Shown here: positions 1 through 7,330 of the stretch, one piece after another
Layout: every line of letters starts with the position of its first letter
How positions within the stretch are numbered: the first letter of the stretch is position 1
Source: Bog-257 sp963834135
GTDB lineage: Bacteria > Acidobacteriota > Terriglobia > Terriglobales > Acidobacteriaceae
Length of the DNA stretch: 64,000 nucleotides
Reading direction: 5' to 3'
NCBI GenBank assembly: GCA_963834135.1
Contig: CAWIAN010000013.1
Span: forward strand, 248,001 to 312,000
The notes under the pieces: generated by a model
The model's input: only the letters and a program-made list of their open reading frames with translations
The model's database searches: none
What the model was told of the DNA's origin: nothing
Position numbers and translations under genes: made by a program

Positions 1-191
1 TTCCACACGTGCACTTCCAGATGCAGAGGGGTGGAGGAAACCCGGTGCCGGTGCAATTTGTGAATTACATTGCCGACGGAAAGCCGGTTGACTCGGGTGA
101 GCCTAAGCGCGGTCAGATTGTAAGAAACAATCCAGCGGCGGCAGCCAGCGCCTCCAATACTCCCGCTACGCCGCCTGCGGCCGGCAAGTAA
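1..191 (+). CDS. M23 family metallopeptidase, C-terminal end (partial)
   Basis: Only the last 63 codons are in the window; the 5' end lies before position 1. The reading frame begins PHVHFQMQ, which matches the C-terminal zinc-binding H-x-H signature of LytM/M23 peptidoglycan endopeptidases (family knowledge). It then runs through a beta-strand-like stretch and ends in an Ala/Pro/Thr-rich tail of about 20 residues. A strong intrinsic terminator follows 25 bases after the stop. The assignment rests on the HVHF motif and its distance from the C-terminus; the catalytic H-x3-D part is outside the window. Confidence 0.7.
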   Translation, partial: PHVHFQMQRGGGNPVPVQFVNYIADGKPVDSGEPKRGQIVRNNPAAAASASNTPATPPAAGK

Positions 192-215
192 TTCCGGCGG
201 GTTTTAGCTTGTTCG

Positions 216-250
216 GCGGACGCGCCCATCCGGTTAGCGTCCGCTTTTTT
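216..250 (+). terminator. Intrinsic terminator after the M23 peptidase
   Basis: Perfect 8-bp inverted repeat GCGGACGC (216-223) / GCGTCCGC (237-244) with a 13-base loop, followed directly by six T. It separates the peptidase from the thioesterase gene that starts at 271. Confidence 0.9.
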
Positions 251-270
251 GTCCCATTCGGAAAGAGCGC

Positions 271-717
271 ATGAGATCGGCAGAAGCGATAAACAGTGCG
301 GCCGCGGTATACGAGACCAAGCTTCGGGTGCGTTACGCGGAGACCGATCAGATGGGAGTTGTCTACCACTCCAATTACATCATCTGGTTTGAGGTTGGCC
401 GTGTGGAGATGCTTCGATCGTTGGGCTTCACCTATCGCGAGATGGAGAAGCAGGATGGTACCCACATCGCAGTGGTCGAGGCGCGCTGCCGCTTTAAAGC
501 TCCGGCGCTTTATGATGATTCCATCGTCGTCCGCACGCGTTTGCTGAACGTTCGCGATTCGCTTCTGCATTTCAGCTACGAAGTCGTGCGCGAAGCCGAT
601 GGCACTCTGCTGGCCGAAGGCGAGACCGTGCACCTGGTGGTGGATGCCGAATTCAAGCGCATCCCCCTGCCCGAGAAGTACCGCCAGCGTTTTCTGCAAG
701 CTGCCGGCAAGGCCTAG
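271..717 (+). CDS. YbgC-type acyl-CoA thioesterase (hot-dog fold)
   Basis: A 148-residue protein of the 4-hydroxybenzoyl-CoA/YbgC thioesterase family, which hydrolyses acyl-CoA thioesters in the cytoplasm. The family signature is clear at residues 17-37: RVRYAETDQMGVVYHSNYI, with the catalytic Asp in the ETDQMG segment and the following YHSNY helix start. Length fits the family (130-150). The start ATG at 271 is preceded by a GGAAAG-like ribosome site. In proteobacteria ybgC sits with the tol-pal genes, but here it lies upstream of a histidine ammonia-lyase with a 17-base gap, so the two may be co-transcribed. Its true acyl substrate cannot be told from sequence. Confidence 0.85.
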   Translation: MRSAEAINSAAAVYETKLRVRYAETDQMGVVYHSNYIIWFEVGRVEMLRSLGFTYREMEKQDGTHIAVVEARCRFKAPALYDDSIVVRTRLLNVRDSLLHFSYEVVREADGTLLAEGETVHLVVDAEFKRIPLPEKYRQRFLQAAGKA

Positions 718-734
718 CGGTACACTGAATATTT

Positions 735-2291
735 ATGCAAGCCTTACATATCAACGGCAACAACCTTACTCTGGAAGAAGTGCGGCGGCTGGTCTATGAG
801 CGCTGCCCGGTTCTGCTGCAACCGGAAGCGCGCGGCGCCGTAGAGCGCGCCCGAGCGATCGTCGACGATCTGGTGGAGAACGAGCGTGTCGCCTACGCGG
901 TCAATACCGGAGTCGGCCACCTCGCTGATATGCGCATCTCGCGTCAGGACATTCGCCAGCTTCAGCTGAATCTAATCCGATCCCACGCTGTGGGAGTCGG
1001 CGAACCCCTGGCCGAGGATGTTACCCGCGCCATGATGTTGCTGCGGGCCAACTCGCTGGCCAAGGGTTTTTCCGGCGTGCGTCCCATCATCATCGATACG
1101 CTCTGCGACATGTTGAACCGCGGCGTGCATCCCGTTATCCCGTCGCAAGGAAGCGTGGGCGCCAGCGGAGACCTGGCCCCGTTGGCCCATCTTGCGTTGG
1201 GCATGATTGGCGAAGGCGAAGCGGTCTTTGAGGGGAAGAAAACAACTGCGGCCGAAGCCCTGAAGCGCGCCGATATCAAACCACTCGCACTCGAGGCCAA
1301 AGAGGCGATCTCGCTGATCAACGGTACCCAGGCCATGCTGGCGGTCGGGTTGCTGACCATCATGCAGGTGGAAGTTTTGGCTGACACCGCCGACGTTGTG
1401 GGAGCTCTCACGCTCGACGCCCTGAAAGGCACCGACGTCGCCTTCGACGAGCGCATTCACCGGGCGCGGCCGCATCCGGGCCAGTTGCAAGTCGCACAGA
1501 ACCTGCGCCGTATGCTGGAAGGCAGCGTCATTCGCGAATCTCACCTCGAATGCCAGAAGGTGCAGGACGCGTACTCTCTCCGCTGCATGCCGCAAGTCCA
1601 TGGAGCGGTGCGCGACACTCTCGCCCACTGCCGGCACATCTTTGAGATTGAAATGAACTCGGCCGTCGACAATCCGCTTGTGTTCCCCGAGGAGAAGAAG
1701 GTCGGCGCTCCCAAACGTCCGGTCGGCACGGCGATTCCTGGCGTGATTCTCTCCGGAGGGAATTTTCACGGCGAGCCACTGGCTTTTGCGCTCGATTTCA
1801 TGGCCATCTCTTTAAGCGCCTTGGCAGGGATCTCGGAACGCCGTCTCGAGCGCCTGATCAACCCGGCGCTGAACGAAGGACTGCCGGCGTTTCTCGCTCC
1901 CGGAGCCGGTCTCAACTCAGGCTTCATGATGCCTCAGGTCACTGCTGCCGCGCTGGTCAACGAGAACAAGGTGCTCTCGCATCCGGCGTCGTCGGACTCC
2001 ATCAGCACCTCCGGCAACAAGGAAGACTTCGTCTCCATGGGCATGACCAGCGCCAACAAGCTGCTGCGCGTCGTCACTAACACGCGTAACGTGCTGGCCA
2101 TCGAGGCGCTCGCCGCTGCACAAGCTCACGACTTCCGCGCTCCCTTGCAGACCAGCAAACGTGGACAGGTAGCGCTGAATGCAATCCGCGCCGTCTCTCC
2201 ACCGATCACCGAAGATCGCGTCTTCGCAACCGACTTTGCCAAGGTTGCGGATGTAATTGCGCAAGGTAAGGTCGCCGCGGCCCTTCGCTAG
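735..2291 (+). CDS. hutH: Histidine ammonia-lyase
   Basis: A 518-residue member of the aromatic amino acid lyase family; HutH deaminates L-histidine to trans-urocanate. The Ala-Ser-Gly triad that cyclises to the MIO electrophile is present in GSVGASGDLAPLAHLA near residue 145. The substrate-side segments NTGVGHLA (near 57) and RSHAVGVGEPL (near 83) have the His typical of histidine rather than phenylalanine lyases. One oddity is that the usual NQEDHVSM segment reads NKEDFVSM, keeping the Glu but not the His. Other hut genes (hutU, hutI, hutG) are not next to it. Length is close to the usual 500-515. Phenylalanine or tyrosine lyase activity is a less likely alternative. Confidence 0.88.
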   Translation: MQALHINGNNLTLEEVRRLVYERCPVLLQPEARGAVERARAIVDDLVENERVAYAVNTGVGHLADMRISRQDIRQLQLNLIRSHAVGVGEPLAEDVTRAMMLLRANSLAKGFSGVRPIIIDTLCDMLNRGVHPVIPSQGSVGASGDLAPLAHLALGMIGEGEAVFEGKKTTAAEALKRADIKPLALEAKEAISLINGTQAMLAVGLLTIMQVEVLADTADVVGALTLDALKGTDVAFDERIHRARPHPGQLQVAQNLRRMLEGSVIRESHLECQKVQDAYSLRCMPQVHGAVRDTLAHCRHIFEIEMNSAVDNPLVFPEEKKVGAPKRPVGTAIPGVILSGGNFHGEPLAFALDFMAISLSALAGISERRLERLINPALNEGLPAFLAPGAGLNSGFMMPQVTAAALVNENKVLSHPASSDSISTSGNKEDFVSMGMTSANKLLRVVTNTRNVLAIEALAAAQAHDFRAPLQTSKRGQVALNAIRAVSPPITEDRVFATDFAKVADVIAQGKVAAALR

Positions 2292-2335
2292 TCCGTAGAA
2301 GCAAAGAGAGTACGTAGGAAAGCTTGGTGCCCACA

Positions 2336-2358
2336 GCCTGTCCTGAGCCTGTCGAAGG
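2336..2358. repeat. Dispersed-repeat-like sequence containing CCTGAGCCTGTCGAAGG
   Basis: The stretch holds CTGTC-CTGAGCCTGTCGAAGG, which resembles a short motif I recall as frequent in intergenic DNA of several environmental bacteria. Only one copy is seen in this window, so repeat status rests on memory and not on the window. Confidence 0.35.
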
Positions 2359-2396
2359 TTTCGCCCTTCGGTTGGGCTAGCGTGGGAGAGGATGGA

Positions 2397-2433
2397 CCCA
2401 GGTTAACGCCCATAGACAGGGCGTGAACCTGGG
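2397..2433. repeat. REP-like hairpin, 15-bp arms
   Basis: Inverted repeat CCCAGGTTAACGCCC (2397-2411) / GGGCGTGAACCTGGG (2419-2433), one mismatch, 7-base loop. There is no T tract, so it is not an intrinsic terminator. It coincides with the point where the small ORF on the minus strand stops resembling a known protein, suggesting that a repeat element landed there. Confidence 0.7.
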
Positions 2434-2528
2434 GCACCAGCCTGGGGCACATAGCCCACCCCTCCCAGCACGGCAAACGAGGCCGCAATGATCACGCCCA
2501 GCGCGATCCATAACTTGCGATATGACAT
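2403..2528 (-). pseudogene. Truncated membrane-protein gene, resembles the N-terminus of a nitric oxide reductase-like protein
   Basis: A 41-residue ORF beginning MSYRKLWIALGVIIAASF and continuing AVLGGVG, a single membrane segment. The start is backed by a near-perfect GGAGGA eight bases upstream. From memory this N-terminus resembles quinol-type nitric oxide reductase large subunits of acidobacteria, which are more than 700 residues long. After GGVGY the frame enters the hairpin repeat at 2397-2433 and ends. The good ribosome site and conserved-looking start followed by repeat sequence suggest a gene cut off by repeat insertion or deletion. A genuine 41-residue membrane peptide is the alternative. 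Confidence 0.4.
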
Positions 2529-2766
2529 GTATGAGTTCCTCCACGAACCGCGCCTCAGCCAGCGACCTTCAGTCACGGTCATCACACGAGCGGGTGATCG
2601 CTGGACAACGAAGGTGGGACGCAATTTCGCCAGGGTCCTGCACTGCCAGCCGTCGGGATGGGTGGAAGTTCTGCCCTTCGCCTCCCGCCAGCTGAGCGGC
2701 TTCCCAGGATGTCAGGCGGAGATTTTCTTCTAAGCAGCACGCTGCCCCAGAAGTAGGGAATTGGCG

Positions 2767-4833
2767 CTAAAAGCCGGCTTTCCTGCGTCTGAGCAACCAG
2801 GCGATTCCGGCGAAGCCCGACCCAAACAGGGCGAAGGTTCCTGGCTCGGGTGTCGTTTGAGACACACCTTGGTTCATTGTCATCTGCAAGCCGCTGCCCT
2901 CGGCAGTTTCAACAAATGGCTCGCTATTGCTTGAACCCAGCGTAATAGCGCTCAGACCTGCCAGCGCACCGGAGACCACGTCGAGTGTGAGGTTGGTGGA
3001 ATTGTACTGAAGCGTGAAATGCTCCTGGCCATTGATCGGCAGCCCCACTACGTTCGAGAAAGTTCCCGACCCGCCGGCGAACGTCATGATCTCGAAATCG
3101 TTTCCGACCTGCGGAACGTAGCCGTGCAACAGATCGATGGTCATCGTCCCATTCAAGTGCGCCTGCCCGGTGACATTCATCCGGTCGTATTGCGAGCTGC
3201 TGGCGATATCGAAGGTCAGGCTGCCGTTCGCTCCCTGGGTATAGTTCCCGGCGAATGCAAGTTGTCCCACGGTCATCGGCACGTCGCCAAAGTTGATGGA
3301 AGCGTTCGAGGTGACCGACCCCGAGATGGTGCCGTTATTTCCGTAAACCGAGCCGCCGGCAAAATCGACTACGCCGCTCAGGCGGCCATCGACCGTCGTC
3401 TGCCCCGTTGTCTGGGTGTACTTCGCGGGACTGGAAAGTGTGCCACCCTGCGCGATCAGCACCGATCCGGCATTGAAAAAGCCTGCGTAAGAGTTTCCTC
3501 CGGAACGGGCTCCGGGAGGAACGGTCAAGCTGGCGCCGTTGCCGACGGTGACCGAGCCCATGTTGATCACGTTGCCGATGGTGGCCGTGTCCCCCGCGCC
3601 AGTCATCGAGAAGATCGCCCCGGCGCTGTTCGTCAGCTTGTTCAAGCTGAAATAATTTCCGCCGCTCAGGCTTCCACTGGAGATGGTGCCGGTGTTGGTG
3701 ACGTTAGCCGCGTACATCGGCGACTGCTGTTCCAGGTCGATGGTTCCGGCATTATTGATGTTGACGGCGTACAGACCCCATATGTTTGGCCCGTACAGCT
3801 GCAGGAAGCCGGTGGCAGTGTTTGTAAACGTGCCCTCGATCGTAAGCCGCTGGGTCAAATACTGGCCCTCGTAGTCTTCGGAGATGCTGCCCGAGTTATA
3901 AACATCTCCACTCACCGTAATGTATCCAGCTTCCAATCGTCCGCTGTTGCTAATGCTCCCGATTGTCGCCGTAGTGTAGCTGAGATCGAAGTTGCCGCTG
4001 TTGGTGAGCTGTCCGTTGATCGTGGAGATGTTCGTCGACTGCAAGCCCATGACGGTACCGGCATTGATCAGGTTATTGACCGTAAGACTTTGCACGTTCA
4101 GCACCGCGTTCGACTGATTGGTCAACGTAGAACCAACAATCAGGTCGGTGATATAGATGTCACCGGAGTTGTTCAGGTCACCCGCATAGATCGAGCTGCC
4201 GCCGCAGCACCCGGGATCCGTGTCCTCGATCAGGCCGCTATTAGTCAGCGTGCCGTTGACTCCAAAGCCGGCAACCGCCGACATCTGGATGGTGCCCGCG
4301 TTCGTGAAGTCGGCGTTGACCGTGAGCTGCGACGGCCCGGAGAAGCCTCCCAGGAGATTAATGTTGCCGTAGTTCGCCGAAGCGCCGTTGGCCACGACCC
4401 TATTATTGCCAAGGGTCAATGTGCCGGAGTGGTTGACGGTCAGAGCGCCGGCAATCGTTAGCTGGTCCGCGGCGGAGCTCGTATAGGTCAGGGTTGAGCT
4501 ACCGCTTGCGCCGCCCAAGGTCAACGAGTTGATGCTGGTGCTGGTGCCGAGCGTGACCGCATCGTTACCGGTATTGATCGTGACGTCGCTGCCCGATCCC
4601 GGAACACCCGCGCTCCAGGCGGAGCCGATGCTCCAGTTACCCGATCCGCCCAACCAGTTGTCGGGAGAAGACGGCAGAGGTATTCCAGAAGGGTAAGCCG
4701 TGGATCCCTTACGGAGTTCAGCCCGAACAGGCTGTGCCAGTCTCGAGCTTCCTTGTGATCTCGGAGCTTTTGCCTGCGAAAGGGATACGGCGACAAAAAG
4801 AATAACGGCCAGCAGCAACAAACGCCTGAGCAT
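2767..4833 (-). CDS. PEP-CTERM surface protein with autotransporter-like beta repeats
   Basis: A 688-residue secreted protein. The start at 4833 is chosen over an ATG nine codons upstream because AGGGGG lies about 8 bases before it and the product then begins MLRRLLLLAVILFVAVSL, a clean signal peptide ending near SQA. A long Gly/Ser/Thr/Asn-rich body follows with repeated TNSG-type units, typical of beta-helix adhesins. The C-terminus carries a complete PEP-CTERM sorting signal: PEPGTFALFGSG, a hydrophobic segment, then LLRRRK. Such signals are processed by exosortase (family knowledge), and the protein is probably displayed or released with exopolysaccharide. No exosortase gene is in the window. 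Substrate or ligand unknown. Confidence 0.85.
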   Translation of the reverse strand: MLRRLLLLAVILFVAVSLSQAKAPRSQGSSRLAQPVRAELRKGSTAYPSGIPLPSSPDNWLGGSGNWSIGSAWSAGVPGSGSDVTINTGNDAVTLGTSTSINSLTLGGASGSSTLTYTSSAADQLTIAGALTVNHSGTLTLGNNRVVANGASANYGNINLLGGFSGPSQLTVNADFTNAGTIQMSAVAGFGVNGTLTNSGLIEDTDPGCCGGSSIYAGDLNNSGDIYITDLIVGSTLTNQSNAVLNVQSLTVNNLINAGTVMGLQSTNISTINGQLTNSGNFDLSYTTATIGSISNSGRLEAGYITVSGDVYNSGSISEDYEGQYLTQRLTIEGTFTNTATGFLQLYGPNIWGLYAVNINNAGTIDLEQQSPMYAANVTNTGTISSGSLSGGNYFSLNKLTNSAGAIFSMTGAGDTATIGNVINMGSVTVGNGASLTVPPGARSGGNSYAGFFNAGSVLIAQGGTLSSPAKYTQTTGQTTVDGRLSGVVDFAGGSVYGNNGTISGSVTSNASINFGDVPMTVGQLAFAGNYTQGANGSLTFDIASSSQYDRMNVTGQAHLNGTMTIDLLHGYVPQVGNDFEIMTFAGGSGTFSNVVGLPINGQEHFTLQYNSTNLTLDVVSGALAGLSAITLGSSNSEPFVETAEGSGLQMTMNQGVSQTTPEPGTFALFGSGFAGIAWLLRRRKAGF

Positions 4834-5023
4834 GGGCAGATCCCCCTGAGTGCGGCGCAAGTACTACAGCAAAGAAATGTGACCGGACTAGCATCAGGCA
4901 GAGGCGCGCAACGAGAGGGCTCATCAGCGAACCAAGATGCTGCCTTCCGCCTCCAGCCAGATCGAGCAATTATAGGAACGAAAGATCAACCGTCAAGCAC
5001 AGACTTGCAAAATCGCAAGCGTG

Positions 5024-5914
5024 CTAAGGCAGGTTCAGCATCTCCCCTTCGGAACGGATTACGTTCATCGTTCGCCCCTGCCATTGGTAGGTGACGTTCA
5101 GCTTCTTGCTGACCCCTGGGGTTGGGTCGCCGCCCATATTCTGCGGCGTCACCAGCACCGATAGCCGATTGTTGCGAATCATGTTCTGCAAACGCTGGCT
5201 GACATTCTGATAGCGCGTGCCCGATCCCCATTGCGCCGAAGTGATGTTCAGCACATTGCGATTGTTCCCGCCGTTGTTGCCTCCATTGCCGCCCCCACCG
5301 CGCCACGGTTGCCCTCGGAACATGTAGGTGTTTACGGTCGAACCTTCTCCGTATTTAAATTCCCTGACATTCCCCTGAGAATCCCGGCCCTGAATACGCA
5401 GCGTCTTGTCGGCGCCCACCCAGGGGTCGGTGCCCAGCGTCTTGTTATTCACCCTGAAGTTGGGGCCGCTCACCAGTCCCCGGACGGTCTGCGTCACGTC
5501 CTGCCGCCGGTTGCCCGCGCCATAGTCGGCGCTTGAGACAAACCACTCCCTGGCATTGTTTCCACCACCGTTCCCGCCGCCTCCGTTCCAGGCCTGGCCA
5601 CGGAACATCGCGGAGTTTACGGTCGAGCCCTCGCCATACTTGAAATCCCGGATGCTGCCTTGAGCATCGCGGGCCACAATTCTGAGCGTCTTGTCGGCGC
5701 CCACGTAGGGGTCGCCGCCCAGGGTGGCATTGTTCACTCTGAAGTTCGGGCCATTGACCAGCCGCCGCACAGTATTGGTCACGTCCTGCCGCCGATTGCC
5801 GGAGCCGTAATCGGCGCTCTGCACCCACCAGGTCTGGGCAGCAGCCGTGGAAGCAAACAAAGAAGCGAACAGGACCAGAATGACCGTGGAAAGCAGTGGC
5901 CGGACACCGCGCAT
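5024..5914 (-). CDS. Secreted protein with three tandem DUF3395-like repeats
   Basis: A 296-residue protein. The start at 5914 is chosen because GGAGAGG lies ten bases upstream and the product begins with a signal peptide (MRGVRPLLSTVILVLFASLF, cut near AAAQ). Two nearly identical repeats of about 95 residues follow, each with SADYGxGNRRQDVTxTVR, GPNFRVNN, VGADKTLRI and FKYGEGSTVN, separated by Gly/Asn-rich linkers. A third, diverged copy ends at the C-terminus with GVSKKLNVTYQW and MLNLP. The spacing of (Y)G-x-D-V-T, GDP-x-x-G-x-x-K-x-L and a closing Leu-Pro resembles DUF3395, known from the end of DnaJC11-type proteins. The function is unknown. No partner gene is evident. Confidence 0.6.
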   Translation of the reverse strand: MRGVRPLLSTVILVLFASLFASTAAAQTWWVQSADYGSGNRRQDVTNTVRRLVNGPNFRVNNATLGGDPYVGADKTLRIVARDAQGSIRDFKYGEGSTVNSAMFRGQAWNGGGGNGGGNNAREWFVSSADYGAGNRRQDVTQTVRGLVSGPNFRVNNKTLGTDPWVGADKTLRIQGRDSQGNVREFKYGEGSTVNTYMFRGQPWRGGGGNGGNNGGNNRNVLNITSAQWGSGTRYQNVSQRLQNMIRNNRLSVLVTPQNMGGDPTPGVSKKLNVTYQWQGRTMNVIRSEGEMLNLP

Positions 5915-6245
5915 AAGAAGGACACCTCTCCGATTGCGGATTGCTAACAGACGAATGAAGAGCGACATATTACTACTTTTTGGCCGAACGAGACTATGGC
6001 GGGCCCGGAGTGGAGTCGGGCTAGGTGCAGAAAGCATCCGCCGCATTCACAAATTGAACGAACGGGTTGCCGGAAAAACTTGATGGCAAGGTCGCTTTGA
6101 ACGCGCGTCTTTAGGTGCGCCACTGACAGCTTTTTATGAGGTTCAGCGAGGCGAGATCCGTGCGTTAGAGACCGCTTCCTCAGCCCAATGGGGCGGGTTA
6201 GCGGACCGCACGTTGCGCTCCCGCTTCAGCATGGGTGGCCGTACT

Positions 6246-6437
6246 TCAGTTCGCCGGGCGGAAATGGGCCAGCTTGAAGAACGCGAAGGCCACCAGTAAG
6301 AGGACGACCAACAGACCGGCGATTGCCGGAACGCCATGACCGAACTTGAGTATCGGAATCAGCGCATGTGGTATGTGCTTTGGAGTATCCACAGGCTGCG
6401 AGTCGCCGAGATACGCACAAAAGAGAAGCTGATTCAT
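6246..6437 (-). CDS. Possible small membrane protein
   Basis: A 63-residue ORF. The first 30 residues are mixed; residues 34-58 (VPAIAGLLVVLLLVAFAFF) form one strong membrane segment, ending in KLAHFRPAN. There is no ribosome site, but TATAAT lies eight bases before the ATG, so a leaderless transcript is conceivable; the matching -35 region is poor. I do not recognise the protein. The hydrophobic segment is the only support that it is coding. Confidence 0.3.
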   Translation of the reverse strand: MNQLLFCAYLGDSQPVDTPKHIPHALIPILKFGHGVPAIAGLLVVLLLVAFAFFKLAHFRPAN

Positions 6438-6752
6438 GCGCTGCGATTATAGCCGAGATCGCTGGATACATTGCCGGGTTTGCATCCAGAACAGACTGAC
6501 AGGAAGTCCATGAGGATCATCGCTAAGTTGTTCGATCTGGAGACTATCAAAAGGTCTCCCACGAAAGCACCGGAGGGCAAGCGCACAGCTACCGCGAACT
6601 TCGTGAACCCGTTCAAGCAAAGGACTTGCGGCGGCCTGTGGACTCGCGGCCGACACGGTGCTGAAGCTGGGGCTCGAGCCGTTTAAGCTGTGTGTCTCCA
6701 GCGTCCGTTCGAGCATTCAAATCGTCGCGTCTGGGTGGCTTGAACGGAGCGG

Positions 6753-6833
6753 CTACCGATCCCTACGGTACAGCCAGACGAACAGGCCGACCGAGGCTGC
6801 TACGGCTAACAGCATGTAATAGACCGGCTCCAT
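6753..6833 (-). CDS. Possible 26-residue single-pass membrane peptide
   Basis: An ORF encoding MEPVYYMLLAVAASVGLFVW followed by LYRRDR. It has one membrane helix with positive residues after it, the layout seen in short accessory subunits of membrane complexes such as CcmD or CcoQ-type peptides. No good ribosome site is visible. Peptides of this composition can arise by chance, so this is a weak call. Confidence 0.3.
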   Translation of the reverse strand: MEPVYYMLLAVAASVGLFVWLYRRDR

Positions 6834-7182
6834 CCCGGAATTATTTCAGAATCCAGTTAGGGTTGTCAGTTTTAATCACTGAGCTTGCTAACTCTGTTCG
6901 TTGCATGACTTTGACCTATAATGCCTTTACTAAGAAGACTTTAGCGCATTCCGGAAAATAGAAGCATTGTTTTCAGTGGTTTAGCTGGAAGCCAAGAGGT
7001 GGGGTAATGAAAGTACCTGTCGCTTAGCAGATTTCCTTCCGACTTCGGCAACCTTTACCCACTTCGAAGCCAACAGGTTTGCACCGTCACTCCCGTTACC
7101 AGTCGAGCGCTAGACCGATTCAGCATTGCTATGTGCTTTACAATAGAACCTGCTTTGGCCTTAACGAATGACCTTCACCACG

Positions 7183-7245
7183 TCAGCCGAGTGGCGGATT
7201 TCACCCGCTCGGGCTGAGTTCCTGGCAGCGAGGAGGATTTCCTCG
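7183..7245 (+). promoter_or_regulatory. Two hairpins in the leader of the PBP1B gene
   Basis: First hairpin: TCAGCCGAGTGG (7183-7194) pairs with 7205-7217 through two 6-bp helices separated by one bulged G, including one G-T pair. Second hairpin: CGAGGA (7229-7234) / TCCTCG (7240-7245) with a 5-base loop. Neither is followed by a T tract. They lie about 90-150 bases before the start codon and could form a structured untranslated leader. Confidence 0.35.
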
Positions 7246-7330
7246 GTCGAACTGGCATCCAAGGTAACGAAAGACGCCATTTCGCCGTCTTATTCTCAAG
7301 CACCAGCGGCTTCTCTGCGTATTCATAAAA

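Larger units (their letters stand above)
2292..2766. other. Intergenic region with repeat DNA and a gene remnant
   Basis: No intact gene is seen. The left half holds repeat-like DNA (2336-2433) and the middle holds a short ORF with an excellent ribosome site that looks like a truncated gene. Nothing recognisable was found in 2529-2766 beyond the ribosome site of that ORF. Confidence 0.6.
5915..7330. other. Long region with no confident gene
   Basis: About 1.4 kb between the DUF3395 protein and the PBP1B gene. I see two possible small membrane ORFs on the minus strand (6246-6437 and 6753-6833) and two hairpins just before the PBP gene (7183-7217 and 7229-7245). The remaining frames are short and have no ribosome sites or recognisable similarity. 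No tRNA-like or repeat structure was found. Confidence 0.5.

Noticed and set aside
3019..4461. Long open frame (about 480 codons) on the plus strand inside the PEP-CTERM gene
   Set aside because: It is antisense to a gene with signal peptide and sorting signal; its product is charged, without domain, and the frame is open because of biased codon use.
6471..6961. Several short frames of 70-90 codons on either strand
   Set aside because: No ribosome sites, no hydrophobic or domain pattern, and mutually overlapping.
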